Notes under the pieces: model-generated
Told to the model about the DNA's origin: nothing
The model's database searches: none
Seen by the model: only the letters and a program-made list of their open reading frames with translations
Part shown: positions 9,225 through 16,938 of the stretch, in pieces
Layout of the letters: every line of letters begins with the position of its first letter
Position numbering within the stretch: position 1 is the first letter of the stretch
NCBI GenBank assembly: GCA_937875295.1
Contig: CALLXS010000031.1
Coordinates: forward strand, 1 to 23,256
DNA from: an uncultured bacterium
Lineage (GTDB): Bacteria > Bacteroidota > Ignavibacteria > Kapaibacteriales > UBA2268
DNA: 23,256 bases
Direction of reading: 5' to 3'
Made by a program: the position numbers and the translations under genes

Positions 9225-9482
9225 ATGAATAATTATCATTTGACACACAAAGATGAACAATGGAGATTGTTTAAAGAAAAACAAAGTGATTCTCCAATAG
9301 GTACATTTAAAACAAAAGACGAAGCAATGAAATTTGCAATTGACTACATGAACAAAACATACACTGATGCTAGATTTAAGCAAGATGGTTCTGCAGGTTC
9401 ATTAAAAATTCATGGCGTTGATGGTAAAATTCAGGAAGAAAGAACTTATCCAAGAGCAGCTGACCCTAAGGGCAATGGATAA
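9225..9482 (+). CDS. Small DUF2188-like protein
   Basis: An 85-residue soluble protein resembling the DUF2188 family. It has an N-terminal H-x4-W segment (HKDEQWRLF), TFKTKDEAMKFAIDY in the middle, and the family's closing pattern IHGVDGKIQEERTY. The function of the family is not known. The ATG at 9225 is chosen because AAAAAGGA lies about 8 bp before it and the domain begins immediately. Upstream in-frame codons read as a low-complexity AT stretch with no similarity. It has its own terminator, and with another terminator before it, it is probably a single-gene unit. Confidence 0.75.
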   Translation: MNNYHLTHKDEQWRLFKEKQSDSPIGTFKTKDEAMKFAIDYMNKTYTDARFKQDGSAGSLKIHGVDGKIQEERTYPRAADPKGNG

Positions 9483-9517
9483 TCGATTCTCGCAAGCTGA
9501 AAAATAAATTAATTATA

Positions 9518-9560
9518 TAATCTCATTTCATTTCAAAAGCTGAAGTGAGATTATTTTTTT
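9518..9560 (+). terminator. Terminator after the DUF2188 gene
   Basis: A 13-bp stem with one G-U pair (9518-9530 with 9541-9553), a 10-nt loop, and an uninterrupted T-run afterwards. It starts 35 bp after the stop codon. Confidence 0.88.
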
Positions 9561-9646
9561 ATTTTTTTACTTACTATATGAAAATCATTATAAAATAATA
9601 GCGTTATTATAATAAGCTGGTAATAAGCATTATTTCTAAAATAAAG

Positions 9647-10066
9647 ATGGAATCTAAAAATATATTAGAAAAAATATCAGATGTGTTTATGTTTCGCATA
9701 AGCAGTCCTGAGGAATTAGACACTGAAAAAGTCCCCTACTATACTCCTGGCTCTATCACTTGGGGTATAATGCTTCGCACAGCGATTATGGTGATTATTT
9801 CTGTAATTGGAATAGGTATTTATGGTGGGAATAAAATTGCATATTCATTCTTAATTCTAATTTGGATTATTGCGATTTATCCCGGATTTAGACAATTTCA
9901 AGAATATTATAAAAATCTTGAGAAAATCACCGAAGAAACAATGTGTGGCTCTTGCAGACATTTCGATGAAACAAGTCAATTATGCAAAATTTATGATGAA
10001 CATATCACAAAAGATTACTTACCATGCCAGGGAGAGAACTGGGAATTAAAAGATATTGAGAATTAA
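9647..10066 (+). CDS. Two-TM membrane protein with four-cysteine C-terminal tail
   Basis: I do not recognise a named family. The 139-residue protein has a polar N-terminus (residues 1-38) and two hydrophobic segments at about 41-60 and 63-80, joined by a short GGNK turn, so both ends are predicted on the same side. The tail holds C100-x2-C103-x9-C113-x13-C127, in CGSCRHFDETSQLC and DYLPCQGENW. This cysteine spacing resembles small zinc- or iron-sulfur-binding mini-domains found in many uncharacterised bacterial proteins. Metal binding is an inference. No partner gene is evident: a terminator precedes it and the methyltransferase starts 61 bp later. Confidence 0.72.
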   Translation: MESKNILEKISDVFMFRISSPEELDTEKVPYYTPGSITWGIMLRTAIMVIISVIGIGIYGGNKIAYSFLILIWIIAIYPGFRQFQEYYKNLEKITEETMCGSCRHFDETSQLCKIYDEHITKDYLPCQGENWELKDIEN

Positions 10067-10127
10067 TTACTCCTATTAATAGCAAAAAGTAATACAATAA
10101 TTAAAACAATTTTAATTATTTTTGAAA

Positions 10128-10916
10128 ATGGAAATATATAAAATATATAACGAAGATTGTTTAGTTACAATGGGCAATATGCCTGATAATTTTATTGACT
10201 TTGTAATTACTTCACCTCCATACGACAATATCAGAAATTATAATGGTTATCACTTTGAATTTGAGAAAATAGCAATAGAATTATATAGAGTGTTAAAAAT
10301 CGGAGGTGTAATAATTTGGGTAATAGCTGATGCTACTATCGATGGTAGTGAAACTGGTACTTCATTTCGTCAAGCATTATTTTTCAAAGAAATCGGTTTT
10401 AAATTGCACGATACAATGATTTATTATAAGAATAATCCAATGCCTCAGACTGGCAATAGATACCATCAACATTTTGAATATATGTTTGCTTTTTCAAAAG
10501 GTACTCCCAAAACATTTAACCCAATTTTAGAGCCAACTAAATATAAAGGTTTGGCAAATATGAAAAATAGAGGTCAAAATGGTTCATTAGATTATGAAAA
10601 AGTCGAGAGAACAAAAGAGAAAAAAATAGGAAATGTATTTTTTTATTCTATCGGTGGTGGAATTTCTACAAAAGATAAAATTGCATTTAATCACCCTGCA
10701 ATTTTCCCAGAAGCACTTGTAGCTGACCAAATAAATACTTGGACAAATGAAAATGATTTAGTTTATGACCCTTTTATGGGAAGCGGAACTACTGCTAAAA
10801 TTGCACATATATTAAAACGCAGGTGGATAGGTTCTGAAATCTCAAAAGAATACGTTGAAATTTCGGAAGCTAGATTAAAGGAACATACGATGAATGATTT
10901 ATTTTCAGCGAAATAA
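10128..10916 (+). CDS. Beta-class DNA methyltransferase of a type II R-M system
   Basis: This 262-residue enzyme transfers a methyl group from SAM to an exocyclic amino group in DNA. The catalytic motif SPPY is at residues 29-32 and the SAM-binding motif DPFMGSGTT at 214-222. The catalytic motif preceding the SAM motif defines the beta class. SPPY rather than DPPY favours N4-cytosine, but N6-adenine is not excluded. The HPAIFPEAL segment before the SAM motif is also typical. The ATG at 10128 gives MEIYKIYNEDC, a usual start; a TTG 6 bp upstream is less likely. The stop is 1 bp before the start of the broken endonuclease gene, so they form one unit. All visible motifs are intact. Confidence 0.9.
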   Translation: MEIYKIYNEDCLVTMGNMPDNFIDFVITSPPYDNIRNYNGYHFEFEKIAIELYRVLKIGGVIIWVIADATIDGSETGTSFRQALFFKEIGFKLHDTMIYYKNNPMPQTGNRYHQHFEYMFAFSKGTPKTFNPILEPTKYKGLANMKNRGQNGSLDYEKVERTKEKKIGNVFFYSIGGGISTKDKIAFNHPAIFPEALVADQINTWTNENDLVYDPFMGSGTTAKIAHILKRRWIGSEISKEYVEISEARLKEHTMNDLFSAK

Positions 10917-10917
10917 C

Positions 10918-11240
10918 ATGAATTTAGTAGAAAGAGGGTCTCAAACAGCAAAAGACGGATTTAGAAACGAAGACGATATTGTTAAAAAATTTAATAGTTG
11001 GAAGAAAGATAAAGATGCTCAAGCATGGTTAACCTTAATGAAATACAAACTTTCAGAAATTGATTATGTTGAAGCTATAAAAATATCTGGTTACAAAACT
11101 GACGTTCAAGTACAAATTACAATAAAATTAAAGAATGCAATTGATGTTGAAAATTTACAAGTTAAATCAGTAAGTAATCCAAAAGGATTTAATCAAATAT
11201 GTTGCAATTTAAAATAAATCCTGCAGAATTATTTGAATGA
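10918..11240 (+). pseudogene. HinP1I-like type II restriction endonuclease, internal deletion
   Basis: The first 94 codons closely resemble R.HinP1I as I recall it (family N-terminus MNLVELGSKTAKDGF, here MNLVERGSQTAKDGF). The catalytic residues fall at the same positions: Asp62, then Q81-V-K83, the family's SD-X18-QXK type active site. After GFNQI (residues 90-94) the frame continues only as CCNLK and stops at 11217. From 11199, one frame over, the DNA encodes MLQFKINPAELFE and stops at 11240. This resembles the C-terminal end of HinP1I (MLQFKIDPTELFDI). About 140 codons in between, roughly 415-420 bp and not a multiple of three, are therefore missing. That segment carries much of the DNA-recognition and dimer region, so a working enzyme is not expected. 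The comparison rests on memory of the family sequence. A local assembly collapse is the alternative. Confidence 0.82.
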
Positions 11241-11369
11241 GAATAATATCTCTTTAAAATATTCTCTCACATTTTAATTTTAATACTTCATCTACAGTAA
11301 GTTTCTCCCGTATTTCCTGACATTTTTTTATTTTTATTACTATATTTTACAAATAAATATTAAAAAATA

Positions 11370-11401
11370 TTTGCATATCTCGCAGAAAAGTCTTAATTTT
11401 G
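11370..11401 (+). promoter_or_regulatory. rpsF: Bacteroidota-type promoter of rpsF-rplI
   Basis: TTTG at 11370-11373, a 20-bp spacer, and TAATTTTG at 11394-11401 match both elements of the Bacteroidota housekeeping promoter (TTTG, about 19-21 bp, TAnnTTTG). It lies 69 bp before the rpsF start, a usual position for a ribosomal protein operon. Confidence 0.65.
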
Positions 11402-11470
11402 CTGTTCTAAAAAATAACTAACTTTTTTTAATACAATAATTATGCGGTTTATATCGTATAGGAGCTTGGT

Positions 11471-11980
11471 ATGAGTTTACGTCGTATGTACGAAACGACA
11501 ATAATAGTAAATGCAGCACTCGAAGATTCGGATATTGATGCACTTATCAACAAAGTTGTCGGAATTATAGAGAATCACAGCGGTCAAATTATCGAAATAA
11601 ATAGATGGGGTCGCCGTAGATTATCATATCCGATTAACAAGAAATACAATGGTAATTACATCCATCTTGTGTTTGATACCGCCCCAAGCACAATTCCAGT
11701 CCTAGAACGATTCCTTATACTCGAAGATACTGTCTTGCGTCACTTATCATTAGTTTTACCTAAAAAACTTTATGATTACAGAGCTAAACGCGCTATCGAA
11801 GAAGGCATTGCATATAGTGCAATTAACCCAGATGCACAAAAGCAAAAAGAAGAAAAAGAAGAAACAGCACAAGAAGAAACAGGTAAAAATCTCGACAGTG
11901 CTAAAGAAGTAGCTGAAAATAAATCAGATGATGAAAAAAATGAGACAGAAGCAGAAGTAGAAGCTGCTGAAAGTAATTAA
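11471..11980 (+). CDS. rpsF: 30S ribosomal protein S6 with acidic C-terminal extension
   Basis: S6 binds the platform of the 30S subunit together with S18. The S6 core covers roughly residues 5-100: MYETTIIVNAAL, the INRWGRRRLSYPINKKYNG segment and FERF-like VLERFLILEDTVLRHLSL. From about residue 122 the protein is an acidic tail rich in Glu and Lys (KQKEEKEETAQEETG), making it 169 residues instead of the ~95-135 usual in the family. The start ATG at 11471 has GGAG ten bases before it; an internal Met6 is an alternative. rplI follows after 42 bp. The S18 gene that normally lies between them is absent. Confidence 0.96.
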   Translation: MSLRRMYETTIIVNAALEDSDIDALINKVVGIIENHSGQIIEINRWGRRRLSYPINKKYNGNYIHLVFDTAPSTIPVLERFLILEDTVLRHLSLVLPKKLYDYRAKRAIEEGIAYSAINPDAQKQKEEKEETAQEETGKNLDSAKEVAENKSDDEKNETEAEVEAAESN

Positions 11981-12022
11981 TTTATTAAACTACTAAAACT
12001 TTCGGAGTGAGAGGAATTTAAA

Positions 12023-12466
12023 ATGCAAATAATTTTAAGACAAAATATTGAAAAACTTGGTCAAATTGGCGATGTAGTTAACGTAAAAGACGGATATGCT
12101 CGCAATTTCTTAATTCCAAGAAGTTATGCTTATGTGGCAACTCCCGGAGCAATAAAAGCATTAGAATTTGAAAAGAAAAAAATTGCTAAAAAGCAAGAAC
12201 AAGAAAAAGCTGAAGCTGAAGTTTTAGCTACTAAATTCAATAATATTCAAGTAACTATTCCTGTAAAAGTCGGCGAAGAAGGCAAACTCTACGGTTCTGT
12301 TACTCAGCAAATGATTGCTGAAGAATTAAATAAGCAAGGATTCAATATAGATAAAAGAAATATCTATCTCGACGATTCAATTAAAACTCAGGGCTTATTT
12401 GATGCAAAAGTCAAATTATATACTGATGTTTTCGCAAATATTAAAGTTTGGGTTATCGAAGGATAA
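12023..12466 (+). CDS. rplI: 50S ribosomal protein L9
   Basis: L9 binds 23S rRNA at the base of the L1 stalk. The 147-residue length is normal. The N-terminal rRNA-binding domain holds GQIGDVVNVKDGYARNFLIP (residues 13-32), the family signature. A long charged helix (ALEFEKKKIAKKQEQEKAEA) connects to the C-terminal domain with GKLYGSVT. It lies 42 bp after rpsF and is preceded by GGAGTGAGAGGA, one of the few strong Shine-Dalgarno-like sites in the window. A terminator follows 29 bp after the stop, so the operon is rpsF-rplI only. Confidence 0.97.
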   Translation: MQIILRQNIEKLGQIGDVVNVKDGYARNFLIPRSYAYVATPGAIKALEFEKKKIAKKQEQEKAEAEVLATKFNNIQVTIPVKVGEEGKLYGSVTQQMIAEELNKQGFNIDKRNIYLDDSIKTQGLFDAKVKLYTDVFANIKVWVIEG

Positions 12467-12495
12467 TTTAATCATTTATAGAGATATTAAATTTT

Positions 12496-12531
12496 AAGGG
12501 ATTATACTTATTTTATAATCCCTTTTTTTTT
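12496..12531 (+). terminator. Terminator of rpsF-rplI
   Basis: An 11-bp perfect stem (AAGGGATTATA at 12496-12506 with its complement at 12514-12524), a 7-nt loop, and a run of T at the 3' side. Confidence 0.9.
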
Positions 12532-12626
12532 ATATATTTGTAAATTGTTTTTTTTGAATCAAAGTATTCATAAATTTAATTAAAATAATAAAAAACCAAT
12601 TTGATACTAATTGTAATTTAAACCAA

Positions 12627-13187
12627 ATGAAAAATAAGTTTTACATATTAATTATAATCGCATTTTTTACATGCTTCTCTAATTCCAAAGCTCAGGAATT
12701 TATACCAAATACTCTTACTCACAGCATAGGAGTAAATGGTGGATATACTATTATTTTCAATAAATATTCCGGATTTAATCTCGGAATAAATTATGAGATG
12801 AAAAAATTGAAAAATAATTTTGGTATTGGTTTCTTTGCAAATTATATTGTTGCTAAGAATGAAGAAATGCTATTTGGACTTCCTATTTTCGCTCATAACG
12901 CCTTTGGTGTAGAAAATTTAGTATTGACTGTTGCTCCGGGTATCGGATACAATGGTAGTATAAATTATCTTTTATTCCAAAAGGAAGATCCTAACTCTGA
13001 ATATATTTTCTTAACACACCAAGAAAGATTAAATTTATTGGTAAGATTAGGCGCAGAATGTGAATTCAAATTACCTGACAAAACTGATTATAATTTCACT
13101 ATTAATCCTTATATAAATGCTGACGTCTTAGCATTTAACAAAGTATACCTCACTCTTGGCATCAAAGTAAATTATTTAATTTACTAA
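12627..13187 (+). CDS. Small outer-membrane beta-barrel-like protein
   Basis: An exported 186-residue protein without a recognisable named family. Residues 1-22 are a signal peptide ending SKAQ. The rest alternates polar and hydrophobic residues, with many Tyr, Phe and Gly and strand-like stretches (HSIGVNGGYTIIF, GFNLGINYEM, NFGIGFFANYIV, LVLTVAPGIGYNG). It ends in YLTLGIKVNYLIY, a typical terminal barrel strand. An eight-strand barrel is plausible. A TATATTTG box at 12533-12540, just after the L9 terminator, could be its promoter. No substrate or partner can be inferred. Confidence 0.7.
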   Translation: MKNKFYILIIIAFFTCFSNSKAQEFIPNTLTHSIGVNGGYTIIFNKYSGFNLGINYEMKKLKNNFGIGFFANYIVAKNEEMLFGLPIFAHNAFGVENLVLTVAPGIGYNGSINYLLFQKEDPNSEYIFLTHQERLNLLVRLGAECEFKLPDKTDYNFTINPYINADVLAFNKVYLTLGIKVNYLIY

Positions 13188-13226
13188 AATATTGAAATTA
13201 TATTATATAAGTTTCGCAAAATTTAT

Positions 13227-13234
13227 TAATTTTG
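13227..13234 (+). promoter_or_regulatory. Candidate -7 box for the TPR-ssb-pckA unit
   Basis: TAATTTTG 31 bp before the TPR gene start fits TAnnTTTG. No TTTG -33 element is seen at proper spacing. Confidence 0.35.
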
Positions 13235-13265
13235 CATAATTAAATTTCAATATATAGATATTAGT

Positions 13266-14564
13266 ATGGATTATGAATCGGCTATGTTTGCCGTTGATGC
13301 AGAAGAATTATATAATAATGGAAAATATCAAGAAGCTCTCTCGCTCTGCGAAAGTGGTATTCAGCAATATACTGACTATGCTTCAGGATATATTATTGCC
13401 CTAAAATCTGCTATAAAATTAAATGATTATGACAAAGCTGATAGTATTTTAAAAAATGCTAATAAAAAATTTAGAAAAAATAAAGTTTTAATTGCACTAT
13501 CTGAAGAACTAAAGCAATTAAAAGAAGAAAAAAATAATATTATTGATGAACTCAGTAATTTTACCCCACCTATAGTTCAAACAGTTGAAGAAAACGTTGC
13601 AGTTCAATTTGAAGAAATTGCTGAAATAAATCAAGAAGAAATTATTCAATCTGAAGATGATATTATTGACAATAATTTAATTCAAGAATTAGATGTAAAT
13701 ACAATCATACCTGCTGAAGAAGTCATTCAAGAAAATAATGAACAACTTGACAATTTTCTACAACAAATTGAAGAAATCACTGAAGTAAATCAAGAAGAAA
13801 TTATTCAATCTGAAGATATAAATGCTAATATTTCAATCATTGAAAGTGAAGATCCAAGTCTTCGAAATCAAGATTTTGCAACAAATTTAGCAATTAAATT
13901 AAAAGCATCGGCACAAAGTATAGAAAAAGAAATTCCTGAAGAAGAATTATTACAAGAAGCAGAAAAGTACAATTTTGCTGAAGAGTCTTACGAAGATGAA
14001 TTAGGCGAAATTACCAATGAAGTACTTCAAGAAAGCAATTTAGCGAATGAGAGCTTAACTTCCGATGTTCCGGAATATTATCAAAAATATGTGAATATGC
14101 ATGGATTTGCCAAAAGATTAATCTCTAACAAAAGCAATATTTTACAAAAGCATAATTCAAATGATCTTAAATTTCCACTTGAATCTAATTCAATTTCTGT
14201 TTTTGCATCTTATTCAAAAAATAATAGGCATAATTATGTGGGATTACCAAATGTTCCTGATTTCAACTTAGAACATAATTTCTATGACGAAAATTCATTA
14301 GAAAATATTAACAATGATTTCGGAATTAATTTCAATAATACTAAAATAGAAATTAATGAATTCGATAAACAAGATTTATATGAAAATGAAGATAATGACG
14401 ATAGCAAACAAGAAATAATAACTGATACAATCGCTAATATTTTAATGATGCAAGGTGCTTATAAGCAAGCTAAAGAAGCTTTTGAAGATTTAGCTTTGAA
14501 AAATCCAGATAAAGCTGATTATTATAATCAAAAAATTCAAGAAATCGAAAATAAAATTATATAA
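13266..14564 (+). CDS. Acidic TPR-containing protein, function unknown
   Basis: A 432-residue soluble protein with no signal peptide. Residues 1-85 form about two tetratricopeptide-like helical repeats (EELYNNGKYQEALSLCESGI; IKLNDYDKADSILKNANK). A long, strongly acidic, Glu/Asn/Ile-rich linker follows up to about residue 265 and contains a direct in-frame duplication. The C-terminus (about 385-430) holds one more TPR-like unit, ANILMMQGAYKQAKEAFEDLALKNPDKADYYNQKI. TPRs at both ends around a disordered acidic middle suggest a scaffold or adaptor, which is inference. It is followed by ssb after 34 bp and pckA, with no terminator in between, so the three are probably co-transcribed. Confidence 0.75.
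   Translation: MDYESAMFAVDAEELYNNGKYQEALSLCESGIQQYTDYASGYIIALKSAIKLNDYDKADSILKNANKKFRKNKVLIALSEELKQLKEEKNNIIDELSNFTPPIVQTVEENVAVQFEEIAEINQEEIIQSEDDIIDNNLIQELDVNTIIPAEEVIQENNEQLDNFLQQIEEITEVNQEEIIQSEDINANISIIESEDPSLRNQDFATNLAIKLKASAQSIEKEIPEEELLQEAEKYNFAEESYEDELGEITNEVLQESNLANESLTSDVPEYYQKYVNMHGFAKRLISNKSNILQKHNSNDLKFPLESNSISVFASYSKNNRHNYVGLPNVPDFNLEHNFYDENSLENINNDFGINFNNTKIEINEFDKQDLYENEDNDDSKQEIITDTIANILMMQGAYKQAKEAFEDLALKNPDKADYYNQKIQEIENKII
13611..13817 (+). repeat. In-frame 48-bp direct repeat inside the TPR gene
   Basis: Copies at 13611-13658 and 13770-13817 match at 45 of 48 bases and start 159 bp (53 codons) apart. They encode EEIAEINQEEIIQSED and EEITEVNQEEIIQSED. The linker probably grew by duplication. 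Confidence 0.85.
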
Positions 14565-14598
14565 AAAATATTAAACAAAGTAATAAAAGGAAATAGTT

Positions 14599-15069
14599 AT
14601 GGCTAAGAGTATTAACAAAGTAACTTTGCTCGGAAACGTTGGGCAAGATCCTGAATATAAAGTGATTCCAAGTGGCGCCGGTGTATGTAATTTCACAATA
14701 GCCACAACAGAATCTTTTAAAAATTCTAATGATGATTGGGAAGATAGAACTGAATGGCACAATATCGTTTGCTGGAGAGGTTTAGCAGATATTGCAAATA
14801 AATATATAAAAAAAGGTTCAAAAATATATATTGAAGGTAAATTAAAAACTGAAACCTACGAAAAAGAAGGAGTTATTCGCTATACTACTCGTATCATTGC
14901 TAGCGAATTAATATTACTTTCTTCTCGCGAGCAAGGTAGTGGTTTTTCCTCTGACTCTGCACCAATGCCAAAATCAACTGCTAATAAAAAACAATCTAAA
15001 CCAATTGATGAATCAGATAGTTATAATGCTGATTTAGAAAGCGAAAGCTGGGACGATGTGCCTTTTTAA
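14599..15069 (+). CDS. ssb: Single-stranded DNA-binding protein
   Basis: SSB coats single-stranded DNA in replication, repair and recombination. The OB fold covers residues 1-110: INKVTLLGNVGQDPEY, FTIATTESF, TEWHNIVCW, YIKKGSKIYIEGKLKT. A flexible Ser/Pro/Lys-rich linker leads to the acidic tail SWDDVPF, which resembles the family's DDDIPF tip that recruits partner proteins. Length 156 residues is typical. AAAGGA precedes the ATG by about 8 bp. In many bacteria ssb sits between rpsF and rpsR; here it lies 2.6 kb downstream of rpsF, after the TPR gene. Confidence 0.96.
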   Translation: MAKSINKVTLLGNVGQDPEYKVIPSGAGVCNFTIATTESFKNSNDDWEDRTEWHNIVCWRGLADIANKYIKKGSKIYIEGKLKTETYEKEGVIRYTTRIIASELILLSSREQGSGFSSDSAPMPKSTANKKQSKPIDESDSYNADLESESWDDVPF

Positions 15070-15122
15070 TAAGAAATTAAATAAATAATATAAAAACAAT
15101 AAATTATAAGGAGTAATAATAA

Positions 15123-16727
15123 ATGTCTTGTTGTAATACAAAAAATGAATGTGATAGCTTAGAATACATTGGACTAAAAAACCTAAGCAAAATACATTGG
15201 AATTATCCAGTAGCGAAATTATATGAAACCGCTATTCAAAGAAATGAAGGAAATGTTGTAAAAGGTGGTGCATTTGTAGTTGATACTGGTAAATATACAG
15301 GAAGATCACCTAATGATAGATTTATAGTAAAAGATGATACTACAGCTGATAAAGTCTTTTGGAGCAAAACTAATGTGGCTATTTCTCCAGAGAAATTCGA
15401 TGTAATTTTTGAAAAAGTAAAAGAATATTTAGTAGGTAAAGAAGTTTTCGTCCTTGATTCTTTCGTTGGAGCCGATGAACAGCACCAATTAAACGTGAGA
15501 GTGATTACTGAATTAGCTTGGCAATCAATATTTGCTGGAAATATGTTTAATAGAATTGAAGATAAGTCTAAATTAGAGAATTTCGTTCCCGGATTCACTG
15601 TAATTGCTGCATCTAAAATGCAGACCTTGAGTCAAGAATATGGTTTAAATTCTTCAACTTTTATTTTGATTAACTTTACAAAGAAAATAATTTTAATTGG
15701 CGGTACTGAATACGGTGGAGAAATTAAAAAATCTATCTTTACAGGAATGAACTTTTTAATGCCACAACAAAATGTAATGGGAATGCATTGCTCAGCTAAT
15801 CTCGGCACTGGTGGTGATTCTGCACTATTATTTGGTTTATCTGGCACAGGAAAAACTACTTTAAGTGCTGACCCTCATAGAGCTTTGATTGGTGATGATG
15901 AGCACGGATGGAGCAAAAATGGTATTTTCAATTTCGAGGGAGGATGTTATGCAAAAGTAATTAATCTTTCTGCTGATGCTGAACCTGAAATATTTAAAAC
16001 TACTCAATCTTATGGTACAATTTTAGAAAATGTAGTTTTCGATAAATGCACTCGAAATTGCGATTTATTTGATGGAAGTAAAACTGAAAATACGCGTTCT
16101 TCATATCCCCTATCACAATTGGATAATATAGTTCCTGAGCATAAAGCTGGACATCCGAAGAATATTATTTTCTTAACTGCTGATGCATTTGGTGTACTTC
16201 CGCCGATTTCAAAATTGACTCCAGAACAAGCTATGTTCCAATTTTTAATAGGTTATACAGCCAAAGTAGCTGGCACTGAAAGAGGAATTACTGAACCTCA
16301 AGCTACATTCTCTACTTGTTTTGGCGCTCCATTTATGCCAATGCACCCAAGTGTATATGCATCATTACTTGGGGAAAAAATCAGCGAACATAATACTCAA
16401 TGTTGGTTATTAAACACAGGTTGGATAGAAGGTCCTTATGGCGAGGGACATAGAATATCCATTAAGCATACTCGCACACTTCTTAATGCTGCACTAGATG
16501 GTAGCTTAAATAATGTTAAATTTGAAAAAGAACAGTATTTCGGTTTGGCGATACCAACTGAATGTGAAGGAGTGCCTGCTGAGATTTTAAATCCAAAAAA
16601 TTCTTGGAAAGATAAAGATGCTTATGATGCAAAAGCAAAAGATTTAGCTACTCGTTTCAAAAATGAATTTAAGCAATATGAACCTTATGTAAATGATGCT
16701 GTGAAAAATGCAGGTCCAAATATATAA
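15123..16727 (+). CDS. pckA: ATP-dependent phosphoenolpyruvate carboxykinase
   Basis: PckA interconverts oxaloacetate plus ATP and phosphoenolpyruvate plus CO2, the entry step of gluconeogenesis, and in some anaerobes runs towards oxaloacetate. The 534-residue length fits the ATP-dependent family. TGRSPNDRF (residues 59-67) binds substrate. The kinase-1a P-loop GLSGTGKT is at 238-245 with Lys244, and the metal-binding GDDEHGW has Asp258 and Asp259. HCSANLGTGGDSALLFG just before the P-loop is also characteristic. AAGGAG lies about 10 bp before the ATG. It is the third gene after the TPR gene and ssb and is followed by a strong terminator. Confidence 0.98.
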   Translation: MSCCNTKNECDSLEYIGLKNLSKIHWNYPVAKLYETAIQRNEGNVVKGGAFVVDTGKYTGRSPNDRFIVKDDTTADKVFWSKTNVAISPEKFDVIFEKVKEYLVGKEVFVLDSFVGADEQHQLNVRVITELAWQSIFAGNMFNRIEDKSKLENFVPGFTVIAASKMQTLSQEYGLNSSTFILINFTKKIILIGGTEYGGEIKKSIFTGMNFLMPQQNVMGMHCSANLGTGGDSALLFGLSGTGKTTLSADPHRALIGDDEHGWSKNGIFNFEGGCYAKVINLSADAEPEIFKTTQSYGTILENVVFDKCTRNCDLFDGSKTENTRSSYPLSQLDNIVPEHKAGHPKNIIFLTADAFGVLPPISKLTPEQAMFQFLIGYTAKVAGTERGITEPQATFSTCFGAPFMPMHPSVYASLLGEKISEHNTQCWLLNTGWIEGPYGEGHRISIKHTRTLLNAALDGSLNNVKFEKEQYFGLAIPTECEGVPAEILNPKNSWKDKDAYDAKAKDLATRFKNEFKQYEPYVNDAVKNAGPNI

Positions 16728-16790
16728 GATTGCAAATCAATCGAAGCTGTAGCAAACAAAAATTTTTGTAGAAAAATATGAATTTTAAAT

Positions 16791-16827
16791 TAACCCATAG
16801 GGCACACGCCTATGGGTTATTTTTTGT
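16791..16827 (+). terminator. Terminator of pckA
   Basis: An 11-bp GC-richer stem (TAACCCATAGG at 16791-16801 with its complement at 16809-16819), a 7-nt loop, then a T-run. It begins 64 bp after the pckA stop. Confidence 0.9.
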
Positions 16828-16880
16828 TTTAAATTTAATTGCCTGCTATCTACAGCCAAAAAGCAAATATCATTATAATA

Positions 16881-16915
16881 AAATAAACCACTGGAGGTAT
16901 CCTAGCGGTTTATTT
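16881..16915 (-). terminator. Terminator of the metallopeptidase gene
   Basis: Read on the minus strand, a 12-bp stem with one G-U pair (16904-16915 with 16881-16892), an 11-nt loop, and a T-rich tail. It lies 23 bp beyond the stop codon. Confidence 0.82.
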
Positions 16916-16938
16916 GCAATATATTAATATTATTATGA

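Noticed and set aside
10117..10124. TATTTTTG as the promoter of the DNA methyltransferase.
   Set aside because: It matches TAnnTTTG but lies 3 bp from the start codon, which would place the transcript start inside the gene.
11238..11269. A possible terminator after the endonuclease remnant.
   Set aside because: The stem is only 7 bp (GAGAATA/TATTCTC) with a 14-nt loop and no clean T-run.
11255..11340. A minus-strand stretch reading QEIREKLTVDEVLKLKCERIF before a stop, a possible gene remnant.
   Set aside because: Only about 29 codons between stops, no start codon and no family I recognise. It could be a relic beside the R-M genes, but chance is as likely in this AT-rich DNA.
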